64,000 nt of DNA from Bin87 sp965220095 (GCA_965220095.1 OZ244805.1:1364001-1428000); one strand, 5' to 3'; shown: positions 8,167 to 17,388, counted from the stretch's first letter. Numbers and translations: made by a program. Notes: a model not told the origin generated them from the sequence alone.

Positions 8167-8361
8167 CAGGGCAAACACATTCTAACTTTAGGTGGCCTGA
8201 TAAATCGTCATTCCCGCATCCTTTCTGTCATTCCCGCGAAAGCGGGAATCCATACAGATTGCTTCCAGGCAGTTGACGTACAACCAAGCCACTTGGATTC
8301 CCGCTTTCGCGGGAATGACGGGCACCTCAAAAACCGATTCAATTAGAATGCGTTTGCCCTG
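8167..8361. mobile_element. MITE-like non-autonomous element, copy 1 (195 bp)
   Basis: Terminal inverted repeats CAGGGCAAACACATTCTAA (8167-8185) and the complement of CAGGGCAAACGCATTCTAA (8343-8361) differ by one base. The direct repeat GATTGGCCGG flanks the element (8157-8166 and 8362-8371), a likely target duplication. Inside are long inverted arms around TTCCCGCGAAAGCGGGAA. It is 20 bp longer than the other copies owing to a partial duplication near 8208-8230. No reading frame is present. Confidence 0.9.
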
Positions 8362-8403
8362 GATTGGCCGGCGCGTGGGGGCAGTATACCTTTTAGATTC
8401 GGA

Positions 8404-8409
8404 TATAAT
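8404..8409 (+). promoter_or_regulatory. -10 box candidate for the Uma2 gene at 8472
   Basis: TATAAT matches the sigma-70 consensus and lies 62 bp before the start codon, just outside the right end of the inserted element. No convincing -35 hexamer is seen at 16-18 bp upstream. Confidence 0.45.
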
Positions 8410-8471
8410 GCAATCCACTTGCCCGTTTGATCTGAAACCGACCATCCAAGCTAAGCCCCCAGAGGTTCAGC

Positions 8472-9155
8472 ATGACCACCGCCAAGACACCGAAATCCGC
8501 AGGGCGTTACCGATTCCCGGACCCGCCGGAAGACCCGGAAGACAAGATGACCAGCTTCGATCACCTGGCGGCCACTGGCAACGCTCACCACCTGGCCGTC
8601 CACCTGAGCAATCCCGAAACCACTCTGGTGGCTGGCAAGCATTACCTGGCGGTCAGCCCCACCAGGAACCTGGCGGGAGTCCGCTACTCCGACCTGCTGG
8701 TGGCATTTGGCGTAGACCCGGCGGCCTACAAGGCCAGCAACGCCTACGTCATCTCAGAGCAGGGGAAGCCACCGGACTTCGTGCTGGAAATCGCCTCGCG
8801 GCGCACCGGACGCATAGACGTGACGGAGAAGCGAGAGGACTATGCCGCCCTGGGGATACCAGAATATTGGCGCTTTGACGAGACGGGCCAATACCACGGC
8901 ATCCGGCTGGCCGGAGACCACTTGGTAAACGGAACTTACGAGCCCGTTACCATCGAACAGTTACCCAAAGGCATTCTGCAGGGCTACAGCGAGACACTGA
9001 ACTTGCACATCCGGTGGGAAGCCGGCCAACTGGGATGGTACGACCCGGCAACAGGAAACCATATCCTGACTTACGACGACCAGCGCAACCGCGCCGACAC
9101 CGCCGAAGCCCGCGTACGGGAGCTGGAAGCGCAGCTCCGCCGCCAGGGCCCCTGA
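8472..9155 (+). CDS. Uma2 family (DUF820) PD-(D/E)XK endonuclease-fold protein
   Basis: A 227-residue Uma2/DUF820 protein. The nuclease-like core reads PPDFVLEIASRRT then TEKREDYAALGIPEYWRFD, the family's PDLVvEV...K..lY...GvpEYW pattern. The C-terminus is an Ala/Arg/Glu-rich helix with EARVRELEAQL, a tail often seen in Chloroflexota and cyanobacterial members. Biological role is unknown; family members are commonly linked to mobile DNA. It is bracketed by two copies of the same 175-bp element. The first of four Uma2 genes in the window. Confidence 0.88.
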   Translation: MTTAKTPKSAGRYRFPDPPEDPEDKMTSFDHLAATGNAHHLAVHLSNPETTLVAGKHYLAVSPTRNLAGVRYSDLLVAFGVDPAAYKASNAYVISEQGKPPDFVLEIASRRTGRIDVTEKREDYAALGIPEYWRFDETGQYHGIRLAGDHLVNGTYEPVTIEQLPKGILQGYSETLNLHIRWEAGQLGWYDPATGNHILTYDDQRNRADTAEARVRELEAQLRRQGP

Positions 9156-9170
9156 CGCCGCCCCCGACCT

Positions 9171-9345
9171 CAGGGCAAACGCATTCTAACTTTAGGTGGC
9201 CTGATAAATCGTCATTCCCGCGAAAGCGGGAATCCATACAGATTGCTTCCAGGCAGTTGACGTACAACCAAGCCACTTGGATTCCCGCTTTCGCGGGAAT
9301 GACGGGCACCTCAAAAACTGATTCAATTAGAATGCGGTTGCCCTG
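9171..9345. mobile_element. MITE-like non-autonomous element, copy 2 (175 bp)
   Basis: Ends are CAGGGCAAACGCATTCTAA (9171-9189) and the complement of CAGGGCAACCGCATTCTAA (9327-9345). An 11-bp direct repeat GCCCCCGACCT (9160-9170 and 9346-9356) flanks it, clear evidence of insertion. The interior is almost identical to copy 1 and forms long hairpin arms. It begins 15 bp after the Uma2 stop codon. Confidence 0.93.
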
Positions 9346-9418
9346 GCCCCCGACCTGACCGGTAATGCGGTATGATATGGGGAGTGCCATACTATTGAAA
9401 AGGAGGAAGACAACAGCC

Positions 9419-9529
9419 ATGTCCGACAACAGCAGGAGAATAAGCAGTCAGATAACCCGCCGGCTGGCCGGGCGTATGCCCAACCCGGACGTTCCGCTTT
9501 CTCCCCCTGACAGCCCCCCCGACTTTTAG
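9419..9529 (+). CDS. Possible 36-residue small protein or leader peptide
   Basis: An ATG preceded by a strong AAGGAGG site (about 12 nt upstream) opens a 36-codon frame: basic N-terminal half (SDNSRRISSQITRRLAGR) and a Pro/Asp-rich end (LSPPDSPPDF). It ends 8 bp before the hairpin controlling the metallopeptidase gene. It could be a leader peptide, a small regulator or a truncated relic; only the ribosome-binding site and placement support translation. Confidence 0.4.
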   Translation: MSDNSRRISSQITRRLAGRMPNPDVPLSPPDSPPDF

Positions 9530-9537
9530 CAGTAAAA

Positions 9538-9575
9538 GAGCTGCGGGAGGTGTAGCCATGCGCCTCCCACAGCTC
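9538..9575 (+). promoter_or_regulatory. Hairpin enclosing the start codon and pairing the ribosome-binding site of the metallopeptidase gene
   Basis: GAGCTGCGGGAGG (9538-9550) pairs with CCTCCCACAGCTC (9563-9575), 12 of 13 pairs, with a 12-nt loop TGTAGCCATGCG. The loop contains the ATG at 9558 and the GGGAGG Shine-Dalgarno sequence is in the stem. If formed in the mRNA it would block initiation until melted or displaced. No U-run follows directly, so it is not a simple terminator. Confidence 0.6.
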
Positions 9576-11480
9576 AGAGCGAACGTTTGGAAACACTCTT
9601 TTTTAATGCGAATCATCAAAACCAAGCGCATCAGGAACCTGGCTGCTGCTACGCTAGCAGCGGCGGTTGTAATTGTTGGAGCGCAATTGCTGGCCACCGA
9701 CGGCAACGTCGCGGCCTACCAGCCCGACGGCTTGCGGATATCCCGGGCCGAAATGCCCGAGCCGCCCTGTCCCTACGGCCACGAAGACGGCTGCGAAACC
9801 GCTCCGCCGCTGTCCGCTGTTGACCCGTATTTCGCGGCCAACCCCCACGAATTGCTGCCCGATAGCCACGCCCGGCAACACCGCCTGGACCAATCCGCCA
9901 GCATCAAATACTTCCAGGAAAAACTGAACTCCAAACGCGCCCGGGCCGGCAACGAATCTAACGCCGCCGGCAGTGACCCCAACGCAGGCGTCAATGGCGT
10001 CAACTACGCCATAACCTCCGAGATAGCCGGTCTCCCCTGGGCTACCGACGGGCGAACCCCGTCCGAAAAGGTAACCCTCAATTGGCTGGGATTTTTGCAG
10101 GAATACAACCCCAGCCTCGCCAGCGCGCTTACCCGTATGCCCTTTCTGCAAGACCATACCCCCGGCGACCACCAGGCCATCCAAACGCTGGTGCACATAT
10201 CAGAGTATGAGCCGGAATACGCCGCGGCCATAGTTGCCTCTGCCGGCTTTGCCGACGGCGGCGGCATCGACAACACCGAGGCCAAAATCATCGCCGTTAT
10301 GGGCAAACCATACAAAGACGGCAACACCGACCTCATAGACTGGCTCGCCGACTACGGAACCGTCGAGGAACGAAACACGGTTGGCCGGTATGGCAACCCG
10401 TTGAACTTCTCCATAGTCAGGCTAGCAATGTCCCGTCAGAACAGCAAACTGATTCAGACCGCAACAACCGCCGTCAGCGACGCCGAAACCCTGATGGGCC
10501 GGGCTTTGCCCATCGACTTTGTTGGCATACTGGTGGCGGATGTGCCCAACGCGGAGGCAAGCAACAACGGCAGCAGCATCCAGGTTGACGCCGGCTATGA
10601 CGGAACTCGATATACAGACCGGCGCCGGCAGCGCCTCATAGCCCACGAAATCGGCCACTTCTGGTGGGACGGTAAGAGACACGAGCGCTGGATTTCCGAA
10701 GGCGCAGCCGAATACATTGGCGCCTACTCCGAATGGCGTCAATTCAACCTCAACGACCTAAACACGGACTTCTCCCCGTGCCCCTACTACCGCACCATCG
10801 AGCACCTGCGCGCCGACAATCCACAGTACGGAGTCGAACCCTCATACGGCAGCCAGTGCAACTACTCGCTGGGCGAGCGACTGTTCATCAACCTTGACCG
10901 CAGCATGAACAGAGAACAGTTCAACGCCGCCTTCCGCAACCTGCATCTGCGCCTGTCCACCTATGAGCAGGACGAAATCGACCAGGGCCTCAGCCTGATG
11001 CGCGCGTTCTGCCCCGGATGCGCTGCCAACCCCCGAAACCTGGGCAGCACCGGCCACACCTTGGCCCGTCGCTACGGAGAAAAAGTGCTCACCGACGACA
11101 GCGCGCCTACTGGCTCTGTCCCCGGACTGGGTACAGCGTCATCGGTAAATATTAAAGACCGGTACAACGAAAATAGACAGTTTGGGATAGCCCAGGTGCC
11201 AGCCAGCAGCCCCGATCAGCGCCGCTGGCTCAGAATCTACTTCCCCGGAGTCAACAATCCGCCGGCAACGGTCGACATTCAGGTGGTTCAATACCACGAA
11301 GACCGGGAACCTTATGCCGTCTGGCCCCAGGAACCACCAGTCTATACCCGGGACGGGCGAGCCTGGTTCTACGCCTACCTGGGCAGCCCACAACGGAGGG
11401 CCATCGGCCACCACTGGGTGTACGTCTACAACGAAGGCGGCCAGAAAATCGCCGAAGCGGAGTACCAGGTCCTTCCTTAA
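9558..11480 (+). CDS. Secreted or membrane-anchored HEXXH zinc metallopeptidase
   Basis: A 640-residue protein. A basic stretch then a hydrophobic segment (AAATLAAAVVIVGAQLLA, about 29-46) suggests a signal peptide or membrane anchor. The zinc site is HEIGH at 363-367, followed by E381 in WISEGAAEY, the gluzincin-type third ligand. The precise peptidase family is not recognised. The C-terminal 120 residues look like a beta-rich domain. The ATG at 9558 has a perfect GGGAGG site 7 nt upstream; the alternative ATG at 9606 has a weak one but would give a more standard signal peptide. Confidence 0.8.
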   Translation: MRLPQLRANVWKHSFLMRIIKTKRIRNLAAATLAAAVVIVGAQLLATDGNVAAYQPDGLRISRAEMPEPPCPYGHEDGCETAPPLSAVDPYFAANPHELLPDSHARQHRLDQSASIKYFQEKLNSKRARAGNESNAAGSDPNAGVNGVNYAITSEIAGLPWATDGRTPSEKVTLNWLGFLQEYNPSLASALTRMPFLQDHTPGDHQAIQTLVHISEYEPEYAAAIVASAGFADGGGIDNTEAKIIAVMGKPYKDGNTDLIDWLADYGTVEERNTVGRYGNPLNFSIVRLAMSRQNSKLIQTATTAVSDAETLMGRALPIDFVGILVADVPNAEASNNGSSIQVDAGYDGTRYTDRRRQRLIAHEIGHFWWDGKRHERWISEGAAEYIGAYSEWRQFNLNDLNTDFSPCPYYRTIEHLRADNPQYGVEPSYGSQCNYSLGERLFINLDRSMNREQFNAAFRNLHLRLSTYEQDEIDQGLSLMRAFCPGCAANPRNLGSTGHTLARRYGEKVLTDDSAPTGSVPGLGTASSVNIKDRYNENRQFGIAQVPASSPDQRRWLRIYFPGVNNPPATVDIQVVQYHEDREPYAVWPQEPPVYTRDGRAWFYAYLGSPQRRAIGHHWVYVYNEGGQKIAEAEYQVLP

Positions 11481-11733
11481 CCGCTACGCTCCTTGCCTGC
11501 CCCCCCTCTTCCGACGGGAGAGGGCTTCGCACAGTGCCGGTTCTCGGCGGTGTCTGCGCTTGCCGGGTTGCCGGGGCTTGTGCTACCATCGTTAACGCCC
11601 GGCCCAACCGTAGCGGATAGTCGCGACGGTGCGCCAAGGTGGGTGCCTGCAACCCTCAGTTTTGCTGCGCCCTTACTCCTTTGAAACGCCTGCCAGTCGG
11701 CAGCACATACCGACTCTGGAAAACGCAAACCCA

Positions 11734-12696
11734 ATGAGTTTTCGCCAGACGCTGGCCGACGCGGCTCCCCCACCCGGCAGTGAGACCGCCATCACCATCG
11801 GCGTTTTCGACGGTGTGCACCGCGGACACCTGCATCTGCTGCAACGCCTCTTTCAACTGGCGCCCAAGCCCCTGGTTCCCACGGTTATCACCTTCAGCAA
11901 CCACCCCGCCGAGGTGGTGAACCCGGACCGCACCGTCAACAAAATCATCACGCCCGAAGAGAAGGTCGAGCTGCTCTACAAGGCTGGTGTCGGGCAGGTT
12001 ATCAGTCTGGAGTTCACCAACGAACTGGCCAACGTGGACGCCAACGAGTTTACGGATCTGTTGGTCGATTGCCTGAAGATGCGCGGCATCGTAACCGGGC
12101 CCGACTTCGCGCTGGGGCGCAACCGCAGCGGCAATCTCGAATACCTGCGCCGGCGGGGCGCTTCCCTGGGCTTCTGGGTGGAAACCGTGGCCCCGCTGGA
12201 ACTCGATGGCTCCGCCGTCCGCAGCCGACGGGTGCGCAACGCCCTGGCCGACGGCGATGTGGACGGCGCCGAGTATCTGTTGGGCCGTCCCTACGCCACC
12301 GATGGCATTGTGGTGCACGGCGCGAAGATGGGCCGGCAGCTGGGCTTCCCCACCGCCAACATCGTGCCCACCGCCAACTTTGTCATTCCCGCCGATGGGG
12401 TCTATGCCACCTACGCCACCGTGAACGGCGTGCGCCACATGGCGGCCACCAGCATCGGTGTCCGTCCCACCTTTGGCCTGAACCAGCGGTTGATTGAAGC
12501 GCACCTGCTGGACTTCTCGGACGACATCTACGACCAGTCGTTGCGCCTGGAGTTCGTGTCCCGGCTGCGCGGTCAGGAAACTTTCGACGGCATCGACGCT
12601 CTGATTACGCAGATGAACCGGGACGTTGACCTGGCCCGGTCCACACTGACCGAGCACGACGAGCTGGAACGCAACGGAGAGGTCGCCGGTGACTAG
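11734..12696 (+). CDS. ribF: Bifunctional riboflavin kinase / FAD synthetase
   Basis: Converts riboflavin to FMN and then FAD. The N-terminal FAD synthetase domain shows GVFDGVHRGHLHLL and TFSNHPAEVV; the C-terminal kinase domain shows RPYATDGIVVHGAKMGRQLG then GFPTANIVP. 320 residues is normal. The ATG at 11734 (MSFRQTLADA) was chosen because it opens just before the conserved domain; a longer in-frame extension is unlike the family. Its last 8 bp overlap tyrS. Confidence 0.95.
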   Translation: MSFRQTLADAAPPPGSETAITIGVFDGVHRGHLHLLQRLFQLAPKPLVPTVITFSNHPAEVVNPDRTVNKIITPEEKVELLYKAGVGQVISLEFTNELANVDANEFTDLLVDCLKMRGIVTGPDFALGRNRSGNLEYLRRRGASLGFWVETVAPLELDGSAVRSRRVRNALADGDVDGAEYLLGRPYATDGIVVHGAKMGRQLGFPTANIVPTANFVIPADGVYATYATVNGVRHMAATSIGVRPTFGLNQRLIEAHLLDFSDDIYDQSLRLEFVSRLRGQETFDGIDALITQMNRDVDLARSTLTEHDELERNGEVAGD

Positions 12697-13912
12697 CCCC
12701 GTCCGGGTTCCCACGGATACGGCCCTCATCACCCGGCGGGGCGTGAGCCGTATCATCTCTGAAGACGCCTTCGTCGCCATGCTGCAACGGGGCCGCCCGC
12801 TCCGCCTCAAAATGGGATTCGACCCCAGCCGCCCGGACATTCACCTGGGCCACGTGGTGGGGCTGCGCAAGTTGCGGCAGTTGCAGGACCTGGGCCATCA
12901 GGTAATCCTCATCGTCGGCGACTGGACGGCTCAGATTGGCGACCCCTCGGGCCGTTCCGCCACCCGCTCGATGCTCAGCCATGCCGAGGTGCTGGACAAC
13001 GCCGAATCGTATATGCGCCAGTTCTTCAAGGTGGTTGACCGCGACCGCACCCAGGTGGAATGGCAGAGCCAGTGGTTCGGCGACTTCACCCTGGCCAACG
13101 TCATCGAGCTGACCAGCCGCTTCACCGTGGCCCAGTTCCTCGAACGCGACGACTTCGCCCGCCGGTTCGCCGACCACCAACCCATCGCCATCACCGAGCT
13201 GCTCTACCCTCTGCTGCAAGCCTACGACTCGGTGGCCATCGAAGCCGACGTGGAATTCGGTGGCACCGACCAGATGTTCAACCTGCTGGTGGGCCGCGAG
13301 TTGCAGGGCATGATGGGCCAAACGCCGCAGCAGTGCTTCCTCATGCCCATCCTGGTGGGCACCGATGGCGTCCAGAAGATGAGCAAGAGCCTGGACAACT
13401 ACATCGCGCTGGAAGAATCGCCCCAGGAGATGTACGGCAAGGTAATGTCGCTGCCCGACAGCCTGATACTCCAGTATTACGAGTACCTGACCGATGTGCC
13501 CAACGCCGACCTCGCCGCCATGGGCCAGGCGATGGAGTCAGATTCCGCCAACCCGATGGATTTCAAGAAGGGGCTGGCCCGCTCCATAACTGCCACCTTC
13601 CACGACACCGCTGCCGCCAGCGGCGCCGAGGCCCAGTTCGAGCAGGTGGTGCAGCGTCGCGATCTGCCCGATGATATTCCCGAGTGTCGGCTGGCCGACG
13701 TTGCCGAACTGAGCATCAACCAGCTGCTGGTGCGAACGGAACTGGTCGCCAGCGCCAGCGAGGCCCGCCGCCTGGTGAGCCAGGGCGCGGTGGAAATCAT
13801 CCACAGCAGCGGCGACCGGGCAACCGTGGCAGCCGGAGCGCCGCTGCCAGCGCTGGCTGCCGGGGATGTGGTGCGTGCCGGCCGCCGCCGGTTCGTGCGG
13901 CTGGTGGTGTAG
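12689..13912 (+). CDS. tyrS: Tyrosyl-tRNA synthetase
   Basis: Class I aminoacyl-tRNA synthetase charging tRNA-Tyr. Class signatures are HLGH at residues 52-55 and KMSKS at 230-234; the tyrosine-site region includes GGTDQMFNLLVGR. A C-terminal S4-like RNA-binding domain begins near residue 345 (SINQLLVRTELVASASEARRLV). The GTG start at 12689 lies within the end of ribF behind GGAGAGG, suggesting coupled translation. Confidence 0.97.
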   Translation: MTSPVRVPTDTALITRRGVSRIISEDAFVAMLQRGRPLRLKMGFDPSRPDIHLGHVVGLRKLRQLQDLGHQVILIVGDWTAQIGDPSGRSATRSMLSHAEVLDNAESYMRQFFKVVDRDRTQVEWQSQWFGDFTLANVIELTSRFTVAQFLERDDFARRFADHQPIAITELLYPLLQAYDSVAIEADVEFGGTDQMFNLLVGRELQGMMGQTPQQCFLMPILVGTDGVQKMSKSLDNYIALEESPQEMYGKVMSLPDSLILQYYEYLTDVPNADLAAMGQAMESDSANPMDFKKGLARSITATFHDTAAASGAEAQFEQVVQRRDLPDDIPECRLADVAELSINQLLVRTELVASASEARRLVSQGAVEIIHSSGDRATVAAGAPLPALAAGDVVRAGRRRFVRLVV

Positions 13913-14013
13913 GACGGCGGGTCAATTGCATCGGCTGGCGGGAATCCTGTTGGCTTGCGCTATACTCTCCGCAACGACGGTTCGGTTCATTTCGAATACC
14001 GGAGGGGTCAACT

Positions 14014-14568
14014 ATGACTACATTCAGGAAGTTGATGACCGCCGACGAATTGTTGGCGATGCCCGATGACGGCAATCGGCATGAACTTATCCAAGGAAAG
14101 CTGATAACAATGGCGCCTGCGGGAGACCGGCACGGGATAGTAGCGGATCGAACCGGCCGGCGGCTCGGCAATTTTGTCGAAGCTGGCAACTTGGGCCACA
14201 CGTGGGCCGCAGATACCGGATTCTGGATCGAAAGGCTCCCTGATACGGTGCGTGCTCCGGATTACGCCTTTGCCTCGCATGAACGGCTGTCAGGCCACGT
14301 TGCAGAACGCGGCTACGCCGAAGTAATTCCCGACTTGGTTGTAGAGGTGGCTTCACCTAACGATCGACAGCCGGAGATAGACGCGAAAACGCAAATGTGG
14401 CTGGGCGCCGGCGTCCGCCTGGTGTTGAACGTGTATCCTGAAACGCAGGAAGTGTACGCTCATCACGAGGACGGGTCGGTGCAGCAGTTCGGCGTTAACG
14501 ACGTTTTGACTTGTGAGCCGGCGCTGCCCGGTTTCGCCTGCTCTGTCGCCGATATTTTCACCTATTGA
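14014..14568 (+). CDS. Uma2 family (DUF820) endonuclease-fold protein
   Basis: 184 residues with the Uma2 pattern: LMTADELLAMPDDGNRHELI, RAPDYAFAS and IPDLVVEVASPNDRQPEIDAK, then MWLGAGVRLVLNVYPETQ. Catalytic-type residues D..E.K are retained. The ATG follows GGAGGGG by 7 nt. A TATACT -10-like box lies about 50 bp upstream. Role unknown. The next gene, a restriction-modification enzyme, starts 60 bp later. Confidence 0.9.
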   Translation: MTTFRKLMTADELLAMPDDGNRHELIQGKLITMAPAGDRHGIVADRTGRRLGNFVEAGNLGHTWAADTGFWIERLPDTVRAPDYAFASHERLSGHVAERGYAEVIPDLVVEVASPNDRQPEIDAKTQMWLGAGVRLVLNVYPETQEVYAHHEDGSVQQFGVNDVLTCEPALPGFACSVADIFTY

Positions 14569-14627
14569 CGTTCCGGCCCGTAGCATTACCGACGGCAGAA
14601 TACGGCCGGGGTATAGCAGCCAACGCT

Positions 14628-17381
14628 ATGACACCGCAGGATTTCATCGCCAAGTGGCGCCGGAGCCGGGGGCAGGAATCGGCCGGGGCGCAGGAATGGT
14701 TCATTGACCTTTGCCGGGTGGTGGAACATCCTACGCCGGCCGAGCTTGACCCGCGTCAGGAGTGGTACACCTTCGAGCGGGCGGTGCGGGAGTCGTCGGG
14801 CCGCCGGGGCCGCGCCGATGTGTACAAGCGCAGCTATTTCGCCTGGGAGTTCAAGGGGCTGCACCGGGACTTGGACGAGGCGTATCGCCAGCTGCAACGT
14901 TACCGGGAGGCGCTGAACAACCCGCCTATTCTGGTGGTATCCGACTTCCGCACCATTAGGGTTCACACCAACTTCACCAACAAAGTGCCCATTGTCCACA
15001 CCATCCTGCTGGATGACGTTGGCGAGCCGGAACAGCTTGGACTACTGCGCAGCGTTTTTCACAATCCGGATACGCTGGAACCGGAAATCAGCCCGGATGA
15101 CGTTACCAAAGCGACAGCCGATATTTTCGCCAAGATCGCGGCGTCCATGCGGGAGCGGGGAGTTGACTCCCTGGACGTTGCCCGGTTCCTGAATCGCCTG
15201 GTGTTCTGCTTTTTCGCCCAGGACGTGGGGCTGCTGCCCGGCCAGATGATTACCGAGCTTTGCGAGAATTTTCACGACAATCCCGCCGAATTCGACCAGG
15301 GACTGCAGGAACTGTTCCGCCGCATGAACGACGGCGGCCGGTTTGGTGTGCAGACCATTCGCCACTTCAACGGCGACTTGTTCAAAGACCCGGATACGAT
15401 CTTGATGACTACGGGCGAGCTGGAAGGAATTTCCGAAGCGACGGAGCGAAATTGGGCCCACATTGAGCCATCCATTTTCGGCACCCTGTTTGAGCGGGTG
15501 GTTGACCCCAACAAGCAGGAACTCGTTGGCGCGCAATACACTTCCGAGGTTGACATTCTGTCGGTTATCGAGCCGGTGATAATCAAACCGTTGCGGGCTG
15601 AGTGGTCTGAAGTTGAGCGCAAAGTAGGCGGCCTGACGCTGCTGGAAGGCCAGCAGGATGAAGACCAGGCCCGCCGGTTGCTGGAAGAATTCCAGAGCCG
15701 GCTATCCTCGCTGAAAGTGCTGGACCCGGCCTGCGGCAGCGGCAATTTCCTTTACGTGGCGCTGCGTCAGTTGCACGACCTGGAAAAAGTGGTACTGACG
15801 CTGGCAGCCGAACTGAACCTGCGGGGCTTCCTCCCGGAGGTGTCGCCGGAGCAGTGCTATGGCATCGAGATTGACGCTTACGCCAGCGACCTGGCCCGTA
15901 CTTCCCTGTGGATTGGGCATCTGCAATGGTTGATTGAAAACGGCCACCAGTACAACCGGGAGCCGGTGCTGGGTTCCCTGAATACAATCGAGTGCCGCGA
16001 CGCCATCATTGACCGGTCGGAACCGGAGCAGCCGGCGGAACCGGAGTGGCCGGCGGTGGATTACATCGTGGGCAACCCGCCGTTCCTGGGCCACTTCCCG
16101 TTCCGGGAACAGCTAGGCGATGAATACGTCAACGCGGCCTACGATTTGTACGGCGACCGCATCCCTAATTCCAGCGACCTCTGCTGTTACTGGTTCGAGA
16201 AGGCGCGGGAGCACATTGCGGAAGGCAAGGCGCGGCGGGCCGGCCTGCTGGCGACGCAGGCGATACGCTTCCAGTCCAACCGTCCGGTGCTGGCTCGTAT
16301 CAAAGAGAGCGGCGATATTTTCAGCGCCGTTTCAGACCTGGATTGGGTGCTGGACGGCGCCAGTGTGCATATCTCAATCATCTGCTTTGACGACGGCAGC
16401 CAGACCACCCGCGTTCTGGACGGCGAGCGCGTGAACAACATCAACTCCGACCTGACCGGCGGGGCGGATTTGACGCAGGCCAAAACGCTGGCCGAGAACG
16501 CCGACCTCAGCTTTATGGGCGACATCAAGGTTGGGCCATTCGAGATAACCAACGAAGTTGCCCAAGAGATGCTGCGTCAGCCCAATCCCCACGGCAAGCC
16601 CAATAGCGACGTCATCAAGCGCTGGATGATTGGCCGGGATATTAACCAGGTATCCCGTAATATGTGGATAATCGACTTTGGCACCGATATGTTGGAGGCG
16701 GACGCCGCCCTATATGAGTCTCCGTTTGAATATGTTGTTGCCAATGTAAAACCGGATCGTGATAACAACCGGGATGAACGATTTAGAAACTATTGGTGGC
16801 TGCATGGTCGCCCGCGCATTGAGATGCGGGAGGCGTTGACGGGTTTGGCCCGCTATATCGGGACTAGCATGGTGTCCCGCCACCGAATGTTTTCGTACAT
16901 TGATGGAGATGTGTTGCCGGACGCCACCATCATTGTATTTCCCCGCGACGATGATTATTTCTTTGGCGTGCTGCACAGCCGGATACACGGGCTTTGGGCG
17001 TCGGCGATGGGTTCACAATTGCGGGAGGCGCAAAGCGGGTTGCGCTACACCCCCACCACGTGCTTTGAGACCTTCCCCTTCCCGCAGCCCACTGAGGAGC
17101 AGCGGGAGGCCATCGCCACTGCCGCCGCCGAGCTGAACGGGCTGCGGGAGAACTGGCTGAACCCGGTGGATATGTTTGGCGGCCCGGCGCTGAACGCCGA
17201 CCAACTGCGCCGCCGCACGCTGACCAACCTGTATAACGAGTATCCGACGTGGCTGGGCAACGCGCACCGTCTGCTGGATGGGACGGTGGCTGATGCGTAT
17301 GGGTGGCCGGCGGATTTGGGCGACGGGGAGATACTGGAGCGGCTGCTGGCGCTGAATTTGGAGCGGGCGGGGGTGGGATAG
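14628..17381 (+). CDS. Single-chain type IIL (MmeI-like) restriction-modification enzyme
   Basis: 917 residues from the ATG at 14628. The N-terminal nuclease domain has the PD-(D/E)XK residues D64 and E74-F-K76 (ADVYKRSYFAWEFKG). The gamma-class adenine methyltransferase core has SAM motif DPACGSGNF at 366-374 and catalytic NPPF at 483-486. The C-terminal third should hold the specificity domain (LREAQSGLRYTPTTCFETFPFPQ). The family cuts and methylates with one polypeptide and protects by one-strand methylation. The frame is intact. Recognition sequence cannot be read from the data. Confidence 0.93.
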   Translation: MTPQDFIAKWRRSRGQESAGAQEWFIDLCRVVEHPTPAELDPRQEWYTFERAVRESSGRRGRADVYKRSYFAWEFKGLHRDLDEAYRQLQRYREALNNPPILVVSDFRTIRVHTNFTNKVPIVHTILLDDVGEPEQLGLLRSVFHNPDTLEPEISPDDVTKATADIFAKIAASMRERGVDSLDVARFLNRLVFCFFAQDVGLLPGQMITELCENFHDNPAEFDQGLQELFRRMNDGGRFGVQTIRHFNGDLFKDPDTILMTTGELEGISEATERNWAHIEPSIFGTLFERVVDPNKQELVGAQYTSEVDILSVIEPVIIKPLRAEWSEVERKVGGLTLLEGQQDEDQARRLLEEFQSRLSSLKVLDPACGSGNFLYVALRQLHDLEKVVLTLAAELNLRGFLPEVSPEQCYGIEIDAYASDLARTSLWIGHLQWLIENGHQYNREPVLGSLNTIECRDAIIDRSEPEQPAEPEWPAVDYIVGNPPFLGHFPFREQLGDEYVNAAYDLYGDRIPNSSDLCCYWFEKAREHIAEGKARRAGLLATQAIRFQSNRPVLARIKESGDIFSAVSDLDWVLDGASVHISIICFDDGSQTTRVLDGERVNNINSDLTGGADLTQAKTLAENADLSFMGDIKVGPFEITNEVAQEMLRQPNPHGKPNSDVIKRWMIGRDINQVSRNMWIIDFGTDMLEADAALYESPFEYVVANVKPDRDNNRDERFRNYWWLHGRPRIEMREALTGLARYIGTSMVSRHRMFSYIDGDVLPDATIIVFPRDDDYFFGVLHSRIHGLWASAMGSQLREAQSGLRYTPTTCFETFPFPQPTEEQREAIATAAAELNGLRENWLNPVDMFGGPALNADQLRRRTLTNLYNEYPTWLGNAHRLLDGTVADAYGWPADLGDGEILERLLALNLERAGVG

Positions 17382-17388
17382 ACTGCGA

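Noticed and set aside
8204..9303. Repeated GCGGGAATCC-type palindromes considered as a CRISPR array
   Set aside because: Only two copies, 1 kb apart, each with inverted ends and target duplications and a protein gene between; no regular spacers.
11500..11525. CCCTCT...AGAGGG stem after the metallopeptidase gene as a terminator
   Set aside because: The stem is only about 6 bp with no T-run; too weak to list as a terminator.
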